This document shows positions 1 through 12,100 of a stretch of 64,000 bases of DNA, one piece after another (position 1 is the stretch's first letter; the number at the start of each line of letters is the position of its first letter). The stretch covers positions 12,896,001 through 12,960,000 of the forward strand of contig NC_079883.1 in NCBI RefSeq assembly GCF_029227915.1. Direction: 5' to 3'. This stretch comes from Hydractinia symbiolongicarpus. Its lineage: Eukaryota; Cnidaria; Hydrozoa; Anthoathecata; Hydractiniidae. A program made the translations under genes and the position numbers. The notes beneath the pieces were generated by a model. It did no database searches. It was not told where the DNA came from and was given only the letters and a program-made list of their open reading frames with translations.

Positions 1-107
1 ATAACTGTCAATTGTACTAGAACAAAAGCTAATTAAGATCAGCTTAAGCTTCTGTGTAGAGTCAGTAGACATTGTTACATTCCTGAAGGAAATACAAACA
101 TAGCTAC

Positions 108-2826
108 CTCAACTGCATTGCTTCAAATATTCTCCGGTACATATAACACTCACAAGCCAACCATGCTACACTATACCAGGATGGGGTGCTTTTACCTTCT
201 TCTAAGACAGGTGCTTCTTTGAAAAATACATTCCATAAAATAGAATCTTTGTAATTATCTTCGATTGGTTTGATATCTTTATCTGTTTGCATTTCATTCT
301 TTAATTTAGAGAATTTAGCAACAATGTTTTTTGCATCTTCGGCTTTAACCTATTAAAGAAATGTTCTCCATGAAACCAACGTTCTTATGATTGTGAAAAT
401 GCTTATTCTCAGGACTTAAAAACATTAGAAATAGCCAAAATTTAAATACACGATTTACACCACCTTGCTACATCTTAGATTGTTTACAGAAAGACATTAA
501 AAAATGTCTTCAATATAACAAGTTCCCTAAATTATTCACTGGAACCAATTTCTGCAAAATTGACAAATTGAAAAATTCGTGAAAAATTCCAGAAAAACTA
601 ATTCTGTTCAGGCAACCACCATGTAAGTAATTAGCAAACACAAAAATCCTTTTTTCTTTTCAGTCAAATAAACTTAATAAAGCAAGAATTGAATTTCTAA
701 ATATGTAAATATGCATAAAAAGTCAAGGGACTGAAGGCTATCTAGAATTTGGAGTTGCGTATCACCTTTAAACTTATTCTCAGTTTTTTAAACTTAATAA
801 TAGAAAAAATAGTGCTAAAGGTGAGTTTGCCAAACCTTCAGAAGCGTGCATAATAAGAGATTAGCAGTAGGACATAAGGCCAACAAAAACTTAGTGGCCA
901 GCCAGTGATGCATGGAAATCATTAGAATACATTTTTTTTTTTCACTCATAAAAGGAAAATGAGTATGTCTCTTTCGCTGTCAGTATTTTTAGTACTTATT
1001 ACCCAATTTGTAAGATGTTACCTTATTACCAAACAGAGAGAAACAAAAAGTCATTTACCGGTAACCTTCAGTAAACTGGGGATGAACAAAGCTGTGTCCC
1101 CCCCCCAAGCAACAAAAATTTGTTGCCTGAAATCTTCAAGGTTAAAGTCACGTCTTTAGAAGGACCAACTAATTTCATGAAAGATCATTTACAAAAATTC
1201 CCTAATGACCAAGCATATACAATGTAAGCACAACAAACGTTTACCTCATCTTTTTCAGCATGATAGTTACTCGCCAGTCTACTGAACACATCAATAACTT
1301 TTGTTAAAATGTTGGGCAATCGATCTCGTATTGTGAAAAATGCAAAGGAACTAAAACAACATCAAAATAATAGATAAACGAAAGCTAGAAAAAAAAGTTG
1401 TTACCATGTAAATGTATGTATGCAGTCTTGAATGATGGATGTTGAGGTGTTAGAAAAGCAGACAGGCAAATAGCATAAATCATGTTGGCAAAAACTTGTA
1501 GTTAAGAGTTTGAAAATGTAAAAAAAAAATCTGTAAGGGAATTTTAAATATTTAATTATTAATTATTTTGCCTCACACAATACAAAGATTATTTTTTAAA
1601 TCCCTTCATTTTCATCTGTCATGTCACAAGTCAGAAAGCTACTTTTTAAGAAGAATGATTAAAACAATGTGATATCTCACCACTTGTAATTGTAGGGGTC
1701 TAAAATAGGGAGAGTAGGGAGGGGGAAATTCCAGTCGAAAATTGATATTTCAGTGGAGATAAGTGTCATAATAGTAGAGAGGAACTTAGAATACAATGGA
1801 ATTTGTTTTTAAAAGAAAGTGATGGGTCAACAAGCAGTTCTGTTGCATTGTCCTAAAACATTTTGCTATTGTTTAATAGTATGGTTTCTTTTAATTTCCC
1901 TGACAACATTTGACACAATAAAGTAATGCTTCCTAAACTTTCAGAGTAATGAGTTCAAAGAAATTGCCAGAGCTAGCTATAGTTAAGGCCACAGTCGAAA
2001 ATATGTTTGGTTAGCGTCATTTCTAATTACAAAAATGAGTGGATCGGTCGGTTGGATAAAAATTTTTCACGAAAAATTACAAAAATACTACATTTCGCAG
2101 CCTTATTTTGTTATTCGTTTTAAATGTACACCAGCTGTATTTTTAGTCTCCGTTTCAAGTTCAGTCAACGTCGTTGTCCCATGGTTTTCGCTCGTATTGC
2201 TGCATAAAAGCGAAGTAGGAAAATATAGCACTGAGTAGCGCAACGCAGTCCCCTATCGAAATAACATTCGGACGTAACAACCATAATTCGGAGGACCACT
2301 GAAAAGGTAAATGGTGGATTTTGTTGCGTGTCAGAGATTGTTTGTGGATTGTTTGGTTTATTATTTAAAAATTTACCGACTCCTGACTCGACTCTCGCCT
2401 TTCAAAGTGAGTCGGTCGGGTGACGCTAACCAATTATATTTTTGAGGGTGGCCTAATATATATAGCTAGACCACTTCCTGTATAACATAGTTGTTTTTTA
2501 TTTCATTTGCGCACTTTTGTGTAGGTAAAAAAAGCAGGCCTCACGCAGGGTAAAATAGCTATAATTGAAGATTAAAGATTATTTGGGTAACATAAGATCC
2601 AAGAGAAACTGGAATTAAATTTTAGCTAGCTAGCTAGCTAACTGTATTTTAACAATATTTCCTCTTTCCTGACAGAGTAGACACCCTGGATTACAGATAA
2701 AGATGGCAACTAAAAATTTTAAAGGTTGCTAAAGAAAACGAACTCAAAAAATACGATAAAATCATTAGGCTACCTTTTTTGAACTCCAGACAGTGACACT
2801 GGACGGGAATCCTGCTCGCCAGCCAT
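108..2826 (-). CDS. ARMT1: ARMT1 / DUF89 damage-control phosphatase, 5' exons, partial (continues beyond left edge)
   Basis: Three coding exons are visible on the minus strand: 2826-2774 (ATG at 2826), 1350-1245 and 349-108. All have GT-AG borders and compatible phases. The translation contains FAFFTIRDRLPNILTKVID and, in exon 3, NEMQTDKDIKPIEDNY followed by WYSVAWLACECYMYRRIFEAM. These match the N-terminal third of the ARMT1/C6orf211 family, including its hallmark W-x(4)-PWL-x-x-ECYMYRRI block. The family is a metal-dependent carbohydrate-phosphate phosphatase acting on damaged sugar phosphates; the human protein was also reported to carboxyl-methylate PCNA. The catalytic DUF89 core lies further 3' and is outside the window, so activity cannot be judged. 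The gene is divergent from XPO5, with start codons 287 bp apart. Identification is firm; the 5' UTR and transcription start are not resolved. Confidence 0.93.
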
Positions 2827-3113
2827 TTTGTCCTGGATATGATTAATTGTTTCTATACTCCACCGTTTCAAATTTGAACTTTTCACCACCGTAGAGATTT
2901 TAATTTTTGGACTTGGAGTCCCTTTTCTTTTTTTTCCATCCTTGTTTACTATAAAAATGAAATTCCGTAACAATAAAACTATTTCTTTCTACGAAATGTA
3001 TTTTTTGCATGGTTTTTTCTTATCCAATTTGTCGTTTAAAAATATAAACAATTGTTTCGCTATTCAATATTCCGTAAAATACACAAAGAAAACGAAAGTA
3101 GAAGCGATTGAAA
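2827..3113. promoter_or_regulatory. Bidirectional ARMT1/XPO5 promoter interval
   Basis: Only 287 bp separate the ARMT1 ATG (minus, 2826) from the XPO5 ATG (plus, 3114), so both 5' UTRs and both core promoters must lie here, unless one gene has an upstream non-coding exon inside the other. No TATA box is obvious at a fixed distance. The assignment rests on gene geometry. Confidence 0.6.
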
Positions 3114-6100
3114 ATGGTCGACGTAAACACGTTAATCTCAGTGGCAGATAAAATTTATGAAGCAATTTCAATAACACTCAGTCCATTGGCATCACAGGTT
3201 GAAAGGAAACAGGCCTATCAGGTATTTTTTGCTTATATTTAGGGTGGTTCGCTCGTGGCTGATTGGCTAAAATAGATCCTACAGTCAGAAAAAACTGATA
3301 ATTAGCCTGTCATATATTGATTGTAGTTTATATGCCATCCCCGTGTTCTTCATACCAGACGACGTCTTTTCATTGTTCTTCCATAACCTCAGGGTAGTCC
3401 GTTGTTGTTTCAAGAGCATCATAAGTTAAATCAGGTAATTATATGGTATACAGCTAGCTAATATTATACGATACACGGCTGTTTCGCTACGGTCAAATCG
3501 CGGACAAAACTAAAATGGCTTCCACAATTTTTTTGGAAATTTTGTGTTTTTATCATTTTTTAAGTTATTGAAACTTTTTTTGTGTTGTTTTAATTTTACT
3601 GAATTAAAAAGTATTAAAACGTTCTACTTTTCCCCTTTTTAAATATATAAATATGTTATACATGTGTGTTATAAATTTCGAGTTATTTCGTCGAACAAAA
3701 CACACAAAACTAAAAAAAACATTATTTTTGGCGAAAGTATACCATCTTTCCAACCTTGTGCCAACACCGCGCTACTAGCTACGGACTTGAAAATTGGTAT
3801 GGGGGGCCTGGAAACATGGTTCTATTGGCCGGTACCGTGCACCGTTCGTCTCGCAAACTATAAACTACTTAAATTTTAAGTTAAAGTCTTCTTTAGGCGC
3901 TAAAAAAGAGGAGAAAAAGTTGCCAAAGTGGTGCACAGCAATTTGATGTAGTGTGATCCCTTTTCTGTTTAATTAAATAATTATCTAAACTTCTAAGCAA
4001 GTCACAGTGATGGCGTTTAATGTTTTAGTAGGTATGGTTTTTCCCAGCAAAATTACGGCAACCCGGTGTTTACTTTTGACTTGATTGCTCGACCCGGGAA
4101 TTCTAATCCGAAACCGGGATTTTTTAAAAATGTTGGAATAAGCGAGACAACAGTGTCTTAGCAATTTTGAAGCTAGCTAAAGTTTGGCAGAGCACGAGGT
4201 AAGGGAAAAACAGTAAACTACTTTATTTTGTAGGGATTTTAATATTATTTTTTGCTATAATATCACCCTTGGTTTTAAGAAATTGTTTTATAGCTTGTAA
4301 AACTTTAAACGTGGCTAATTGTTATCTTTTTTAATCTTTTTTCTTCTGTTTTGTATTTTTCTTAAAGAGTAGCTATTTTTGGTCCTACAGTTTTGCATTT
4401 TGCATCGTGTTTTGTAGCTAAATCACTTAATACTTCTTTTTTATATTTAGTTAAGACTTTGGTGGGCTCTTTCAAGATAAAATTGTTGCAATCAAAGATG
4501 TTTATGGCTAGCTAGCTAGCTAATCTTGGCTTTATCACAAGATTGGGTGCTATTTTATACAATTTATAAAGAAACACAAAATGATTGCTTTGTATATATT
4601 TAATGTATATAATAAATAAACTATTTATGCACAACTTGAGATATTTTCTACTAACATGATAAACTAGAATGTTGAAACTGTCGACTCTGAATGCTGTTTT
4701 ATTAAATGTATGATGTCACATATTTGGCCCGAAAACCCTTAGGACCAAAAGTGACCCTTTGGACAATTTCGGACAGATAAATATTACATCTACATCATCT
4801 TTAATGGCCTCAGAATCCAAAGTAATGTTTTTTATTCAGTTAATAAACAAATTTTAAGCATACATTCAGGCTCTAAAGGCCGTTTTTCACATAATTTCTC
4901 ACATTTGGCCCAAAAATAACCCTTTGGACAATTTCGGACAGACTAATATGTCATCTACATCATCTTTAATGGCCTTAGAATCCAAAGTAATGTTTTTTGT
5001 TCAGTTAATAAACAAACTTTAAGCATACATTGAGGCTCAAGGCCGTTTTTCACATAGGTCTCACATTTGGCCCAAAAATAACCCTTTGGACAATTTCTAA
5101 TATTTTTTAATAAAATTAATTAATTTTTATTCCAGATATTTAACCTAACCTGTGGACCATAAAAAACATGTTTCCTTAACTTTATTCTAGAGATATTGTG
5201 GAAGACATTCATCTAAATGATAATTTTTAAGTCATTTTTAGAAATTTTGGCCTAAATATACCAATTTCGGACAGGTGTCCAAAAATTTTTTTCTTTTAAT
5301 AATATGGACAATTTATCTGAGATTATTATTCTTTTTACAGAATATAAAAATTTTATTTCGTTCTTGAGATATCTTGTTTTAACTGAGAGGGTAATTCGAA
5401 TTATTTTTTCGTAACATTTTTGTCCGCTTCGAAACAGCTGTGATATGACAGCTGCCATATTTGTTTTGATTATGCTGGCCGCCGGGGTTTGAAATTTTTA
5501 TTTAACCAGAACATGCTATGGAACTAGATAGCTATGGAAAAATCAATATCGAAAAAAAGTGTGAAAATTTATAAATGAAAAGATCTCTAGCTACCTATAG
5601 TTAGCTGTAGCTATAAGCGGCTAATTATACTGTACTTACACAGTCCTTTTCAGGAGAGGCTTTTACCACGCACACGCCTAAATGGTTTTAGGCGTGTGAT
5701 TAATCACAAATAAATATTGAGTTTTCAAAATCAACCTATAAAATCCATTTTGTAGTGTGCAATGGCTGCCCTTGAAATAATAATTGTTAGAGACTTGGTC
5801 GAAGATAGATAATGTGCTTATTTTACATGGCTAGCCTCACAAATATCGAGGGATATACCCTGTCTATTATTTCCAGGAGGGGCAACTGCCTAGATGGAGA
5901 GTCCTAGAGTATTTAATGCTCTTTTTGAGATACGCAGACCCAATTAAGGCCCACACTCTACTAGAAAACTCCTGGCAACATCCAACGGCACACACAATGT
6001 GCTCTCCCCAATTTCCCTCACATGGCTTGGGTTAACCCGGGCCTATGGTAACATTTACTCCCCTATGTTAAATCGCCGTCAAGAGGAATCGAACCCTGTG

Positions 6101-9100
6101 GTTATAGCTCTCGTAATCTGTGTCTCCGGCACAGATTACGAGAGCTATAACCACTAATCTACGGCATCACAACTAATCTACAGCACCACGTTGAACACTT
6201 TTAGATCTCAGAAATTATTGAATAGTTCTGGTCCTTTTAATCCACAAGATAAACGTCGATGAAGCATGGATGAAGCAAGTCTGCAAAACTGCACTTACAG
6301 GCGGAATATACATTTTATCATGGATTTAATTGTATATAGATAATTTCTTCATTTGAAAAAAACAATTGGAAACCATAGCAGGTCCGAATTTTATGGATTT
6401 TTTCTTTATGCCTGTAAAATCGAAACCCACGTGCGGTATTTTTTTTCTGTGAAAATTTTGTTAAAGTGTAGCTGAACTTTTTGAAGTTTTATATAAGCCA
6501 CATGGATAAAGATTTTTTTAATTTGAAAACCAAGCATATTTTTGCCTATTTGCGAATCATCGCACACCTACTCAAATATTCCTGAAAAAGGCTGTTACAG
6601 TACTGAAGTTTGTTTTTTAAATCAAAAATATTTTCCTCGTCGTAAGCTTCCTACGGGCCAAACCAACCGTAATTTTCACGAAAACAAAAAAATAAAAATA
6701 TCAAGCAAAAAGTTTGAAAAATGAAAACAAACAAACATTTTCTTATCCCATCCCGTGAAAAAATGATTATTGTTGTAACACCATCCTATGTTATAATTAT
6801 TATATGTTTAAAATTACGCTTGCTAAAATCTAATACTGCAAGACTTTTAGTCAATACCATTTAGGAAAAATATTAGGAACAAGGTAGAATAGGCTTGTCG
6901 TAACACCCTTCTCTGTTTTGAATCTAAATAAATAGTTTAAATGCTGCGGCTTTAATTATTGTCAACTAAACTACCGTTCATAAAAAGATTTTGCACTTAA
7001 ATTTAGATTTTCTTACTGCGCAAAAAATACATGCGCCATTTTGCATGTTGAAAACAATAGAATTCATGTCTTGTTCGCGAAATTTAATTAGCTCATGTGA
7101 ACTGCGTGTGTCCCATTGTTGTATTAAATTGCTTCATCAAGAGATTAACGGAAGAAAATAAAATTTAATAAAGATTTAAGTTTCTATTGTTTATACTCAC
7201 GAACGGCAATGTTAAAGCATTTATTTATAAATGTTATGTTTTCTGTGATGCTCAATTTTATTTCTTTTTACACAAAGCTAAATGTTATACTTCGCACATA
7301 AAATATACGTAACTCTTTAAAAATTGTGCAAAGCATTTTCTTATAAAAGTTAGTGTTTTGACAAAAATTACAATTGGCTTCTGGAAAATGGAAACAAACG
7401 AAATAAAAACATTGTTTTAATGTTCAGATGATCGTCCTAAGAACAAAAAGAGATGTTAGAAATGTTTTTTAGATCGCATATTAAAAACTTAAGAACGAAA
7501 AGCGGCGATAGAAAAGCTTTTTTAGATTGCATTTTAAAATTTAGGAACAAAGAACGACGATAGAAATGCTTTTTTAGATTGTGTTTTAAAAGTTTAAGAA
7601 CGAAAACCAGCAATAGAAAAGCTTTTTTAGATCGCATTTCTAAAGTTTAAAAACGAAAAGCAGCGATAGAAATGCTTTTTTAGATCGCATTTTAAAAGTT
7701 TAATAACAAAAACCAGCAATAGAAAAGCTCTCACAATGAGTGTTTAGATCTGTCAAGAACGTCAAAAGTCAGATTTTTAGATTTTTTTTTCTGCGGTATT
7801 GAAATTGATTTTTTTTGAAATCTTATCGTGAAGGAAAAAGTTCTGAAAGTAGGGTTTTTCTGTTTGCGGTGTTAAACGTTGCTTTTTATAAGAAGAACTT
7901 GTAAAAGTTTTGCATGTTAAAAATTATTCTTCAATGATAAAGAAATATTACTAAAAGTTTTAAAAAGTAGAAGCATTAGTTTTTTTTAAATATTACATGT
8001 TATGTTCGTTCTTTTTTCTAAAATAATATATTTCAATAGCCTTCGCGATCATTAACAGATATAAACAATAACATGAATGTTACATGTGACAACAAAAGGA
8101 TTTATCAAATCTTATTGTTATGTCTTCCGCATGACGATAGCAATAGAAAGCAATTAAGTTCATGTGTAAACAAAAGATATGTGAACCTTCTTTATGTAGA
8201 CATAGGATCGTTACACGAGGTCGTAAAACTTCCATACATGTAAAGTTACATGCAGGCGGTACTGTATCTCCTCCCCATTGCTGCAATTTATTTTATCATG
8301 TACATAGTGAAAATTATATAAACATTAGAAAAAAATGTTCCGTACATCGCTGTTATAGACAATCAATGATTATTATTATGTTGTCTATTATTATCTCAGC
8401 AATTGGAGACAGAAAGTTAAGACTGAGAGTGTCACTAGGTCAGACACTCGGTTTTCGTGTTTAGGGTTCGCAAGTTTAAATGCCCCCACTTGTCTCGAGC
8501 ACAAAAAAAGAGAAAAACACAGAACTAAAAAACAAACGAAAATTATGCTTTTAACACCCTCCTCCATTGTTATTTATTATTTTTGTTGTTCCGACCATCA
8601 ATACCATCGATAATAATACGCGCTCACGATGTTAGGTGTTCTTATTCAAGTACTGTACCATATAATTATCCTACCTCAACTAAATATCCTGGTACAGGCT
8701 AATTATCAGTTATTAAGTGATCAACCATTTTCAATCACAATATATTTCGACTTTTGTCATCATCAGGTAAAATCTAAAATAATAGTAAAATCAGTTGATA
8801 CAAGTTAAAAAGTATCAACAACATACTAAGCTAAAAATAATATTGGATTATATCCAATTATATCCTGGAACTCACAGGAATGTTGTACCAAATGTTAAAG
8901 ATCACCAACAAAAAAACAGATTGCAGCATACGTTAAATCGTGCCTAAGACCATCGATTTAATGTTGGTGATACTGTACTTGTTGCTGATGAAACACCACA
9001 CACAAAAAATTTACTCCATGTTGAAAGTCAACACCATTTTTCTTTTCTGCAGTCAAAGGAAACGCAATGTTCTTACAACACAGTAACATGCTGGAAAATT

Positions 9101-12100
9101 TTCCTTTTTCATTATTTTACTTCCCACACTTTTAATTTCTGTTTATATTGTCATGCTTGTCAAAGTAAAGAAATAAAAGCAAACCTTGCATCTCTGAAAC
9201 TAATGCTTTTCATGTTGGACAGGAGTCGGGTTGTAATCTGTCAGAATTTTATTAAAATAGACCAACAAAAAATAAAATTGGTGCTATGTGTGCGAAACTT
9301 TCAGAAGTCTTTATTAGATATCTTTTGGATGATTTACCTTGGGTTTGGACAAAAAGGAGCTTTGGATTTTTTTTCACCTTCCAGGCATCTCTTTGGCAAT
9401 TATATAAATTTCTATGCTTTCAGGTTGTAGATGAATTCCATGACTCGCCATTATGTTCTGACGTTGGCATTTATCTTTTCAATAACAAAAGCAAATTTGA
9501 CACTGCAATTCGGAAATGTGGGTTACAGTTAGTGGAGCATTACATTATGTATGTTTGATTTTTTACGAAGTATATGAGTTGTGTTTTTGAAATTAAAATA
9601 TTTTTTTCTTTTTGTTTATTTTAATTTAGTTCAAAGTGGAATCAATGTGATGAATTGAAAAGACACTCTTTCAAACTAGAGGCTGTAAAACTAATAGAGC
9701 ATGTAAGTTTTGTTTCTATTGGATGGTCTTGCTAATTAACATGTAGAAAAAAACAAACATGGCTGAAAAATTCAGCAAATAAAAAAATCTATGTTGTATC
9801 AGCCAAGAAATAAAACCTGCTATTTTTTCAAATATGTTTGTACTTTCTTTGTTGATAAAAATTTAAATTATCTCTATTGCATGAGCTTACCGTATTACTC
9901 TATCATTCCCCCAGTGGGATTGGGATTTCAGCCGTAGAAAAAAGCAAGGTTTGCTAGAGAGGTGAAATATTAGGGAGGAAAGATTCCTGAAAACCAAGTT
10001 GATATTATTCCCAATAAAAAGAAATCAGCAAGAAAATACAGAATTCTGACGGTAAAAAACTAGAGAGGCAGAAGTAGTAAAGATGTGGGAATAATAGAGT
10101 AAACACAGTAACAAGTTTTTTTGAACCTTGTCTTTTATTTCTATTTTTTTTTAAATGTTTTGCATAAAAGACTTTGTAATTTTTTTTATAAAAAGTGTTA
10201 CAGACCTTGATACAAGCTTAACTTCAGTACAAAGTCTATAGCTTATGTTTTGTTACTGATTTCTGTTTTGTTACTGATTTCTGTTTTGTTACTGATTTCT
10301 GTCTTGTTACTGATTTCTGTTTTGTTACTGATTTCTGTTTTAGGCACAGTTCAATGAACCAACATATCTAAAGGAAGCTGTTGTAAAAGTAATCGTTGAA
10401 ATTATTAAGCGTTCCTGGCCGCAACAGTGGGATTCCTTGTTTCAAGACTTATCAAACTTACAAGCGTTAGGGGTTTGTTGCAACATTTTACATTTATTAT
10501 GCTAAGTTTAGGTATGATGGTAATTAGTGTAAAAGGGCTTTTAAAAAGTGCACCTTCTCTAAAGGCCGAGTACATTTAAGGTAAAGAAAGTCCTAGGTTA
10601 ATTTAAAGGAATTTCTGCATTAAAAATAGTATATGGAGGATAAAAAGGTGTCAAGTCTTCTGAAATTCTTTCTAAAAAAATTTCACTCACAAGTTATTCA
10701 AGATTTAAAATTTGGTAACTTATAATGTCATTAGAAGTTTTATTGCACTTCGAAAGAAGATCACCATTTGAACCATTATAAAAGACTCTTATTTACTTTG
10801 TGGGTCGTTTACTGTGCATGTATATTTTACATCCAGATCAATTAAACGATCAGGTGCTCTATTTATAAAAACACGTTTCAGACAAAAATTTATTTTCGGT
10901 TAATTATCTTGTGACATGAAGTCTTAGTCCTGACAACTTGACCCTCTCCTAGCACAAATTGTAGTTGCTATAATGTGGTGAATATAATTTATTGGTTTTT
11001 CTCAACACCCAAAAGACATTTTTATTTATTTTATTTACTAGGTAAATTGCCTGTAGAAAAATCCACTTTATTAGGAAGGCAAACAGGCTGCAGATATATT
11101 TTGATAATGTCTTTTACCTGGTGTTTCTGAGCTGGAAAAGCCAATTTAAATATGGAAGGGTTGTTTGTTTTTGATGAACAGTTAGGAGATGTTTGGGTTT
11201 GGAGGCTTTTTTATGACTTCATCCACCTGTTCTGTATAATACAGGTGATTTGGCTGAGCTTTGTGGAACTGGTCCAAATTTGGTCGCAGGTGGCTCTTAG
11301 TTATACCCAGGCGATATTTGACATCAGGTATTTCACCTGTTTCCAAGTTATTTAGCATCAAACTTAAAGTGCAATTTAATGACTTTACTACTAATAATAA
11401 TTGTCTGTCAAAAAAAAGCCAATTCAAAAGATGTGTTAAGAAGGTAATAATGATCTAGCCACTGGTTATCTAACAAAGGTTATGTTATGCAGAGTTACTT
11501 TTCCATAAAACACAGCTTCAGTAACTTTCTTGGTGTTTTACATAGGTGACTGTTTTAATAGGTGCTGATGGGCTAACTAACTTCTGCATAAAATAGGATT
11601 TTTGTTATGTGTCATCATTTGACTCTTAGGATGCCCAACTAGAATTGGTTTTGATCATCCTTATGCGTCTTTCTGAAGATATAAATGGTCTCGATGCAAA
11701 ACTGACATCAATGCGAATGAAAGAAATGTTGACAACACTCAATGATAATATGGAAGACTTGTTCATATTTTTTATTGAGACACTACAAACCAAAGTTATG
11801 TTGTTAAAAGAGAAGGTATTATATCGCGTATTGTTTAATTAGTAAACCCTTTTTAATCTAAATTAGCTACTTTCGCTTTAAGTCAAAAAATGATAGGAAT
11901 AACTGGGTTAATTTAGAAAACAATGTTGCTTTAAATTTTTTTATCTTGCAATTTGAAAGAATTACGAGGGGCACAGTTATAAAATGTGCTATTAGTGTTA
12001 GGGTTAATATATGCTATTTGTTTCCTTTTTAAGTAGCTCATAAATTTTACTTTCTTCTGTCAGTTGTGGAATATAATAACTGCACCAATGATTCTGAATT

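Larger units (their letters stand above)
3222..9423 (+). other. XPO5 intron 1 (6.2 kb), repeat-bearing
   Basis: This is the largest intron of the gene and shows no coding exon. It holds a 180-bp direct repeat (4700-5105), a minus-strand SINE (5870-6180) with a perfect hairpin, a 57-bp minisatellite (7437-7735), and TAGC runs near 4505. A weak retroelement-like scrap near 8890-9030 reads RFNVGDTVLVAD, resembling a gypsy integrase tail. Confidence 0.6.

Noticed and set aside
7437-7637. Repetitive minus-strand frame (KKAFL...FVLKF)
   Set aside because: It is produced by the 57-bp minisatellite, whose period is a multiple of three.
8380-8500. Possible further tRNA-derived SINE (GGGTTCGCAAGTTTAAATGC)
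   Set aside because: No second copy in the window and no convincing A-box, so not listed as a feature.
8890-9030. Gypsy integrase C-terminal scrap (RFNVGDTVLVAD)
   Set aside because: The similarity is only about a dozen residues, with a stop just upstream; too short to call.
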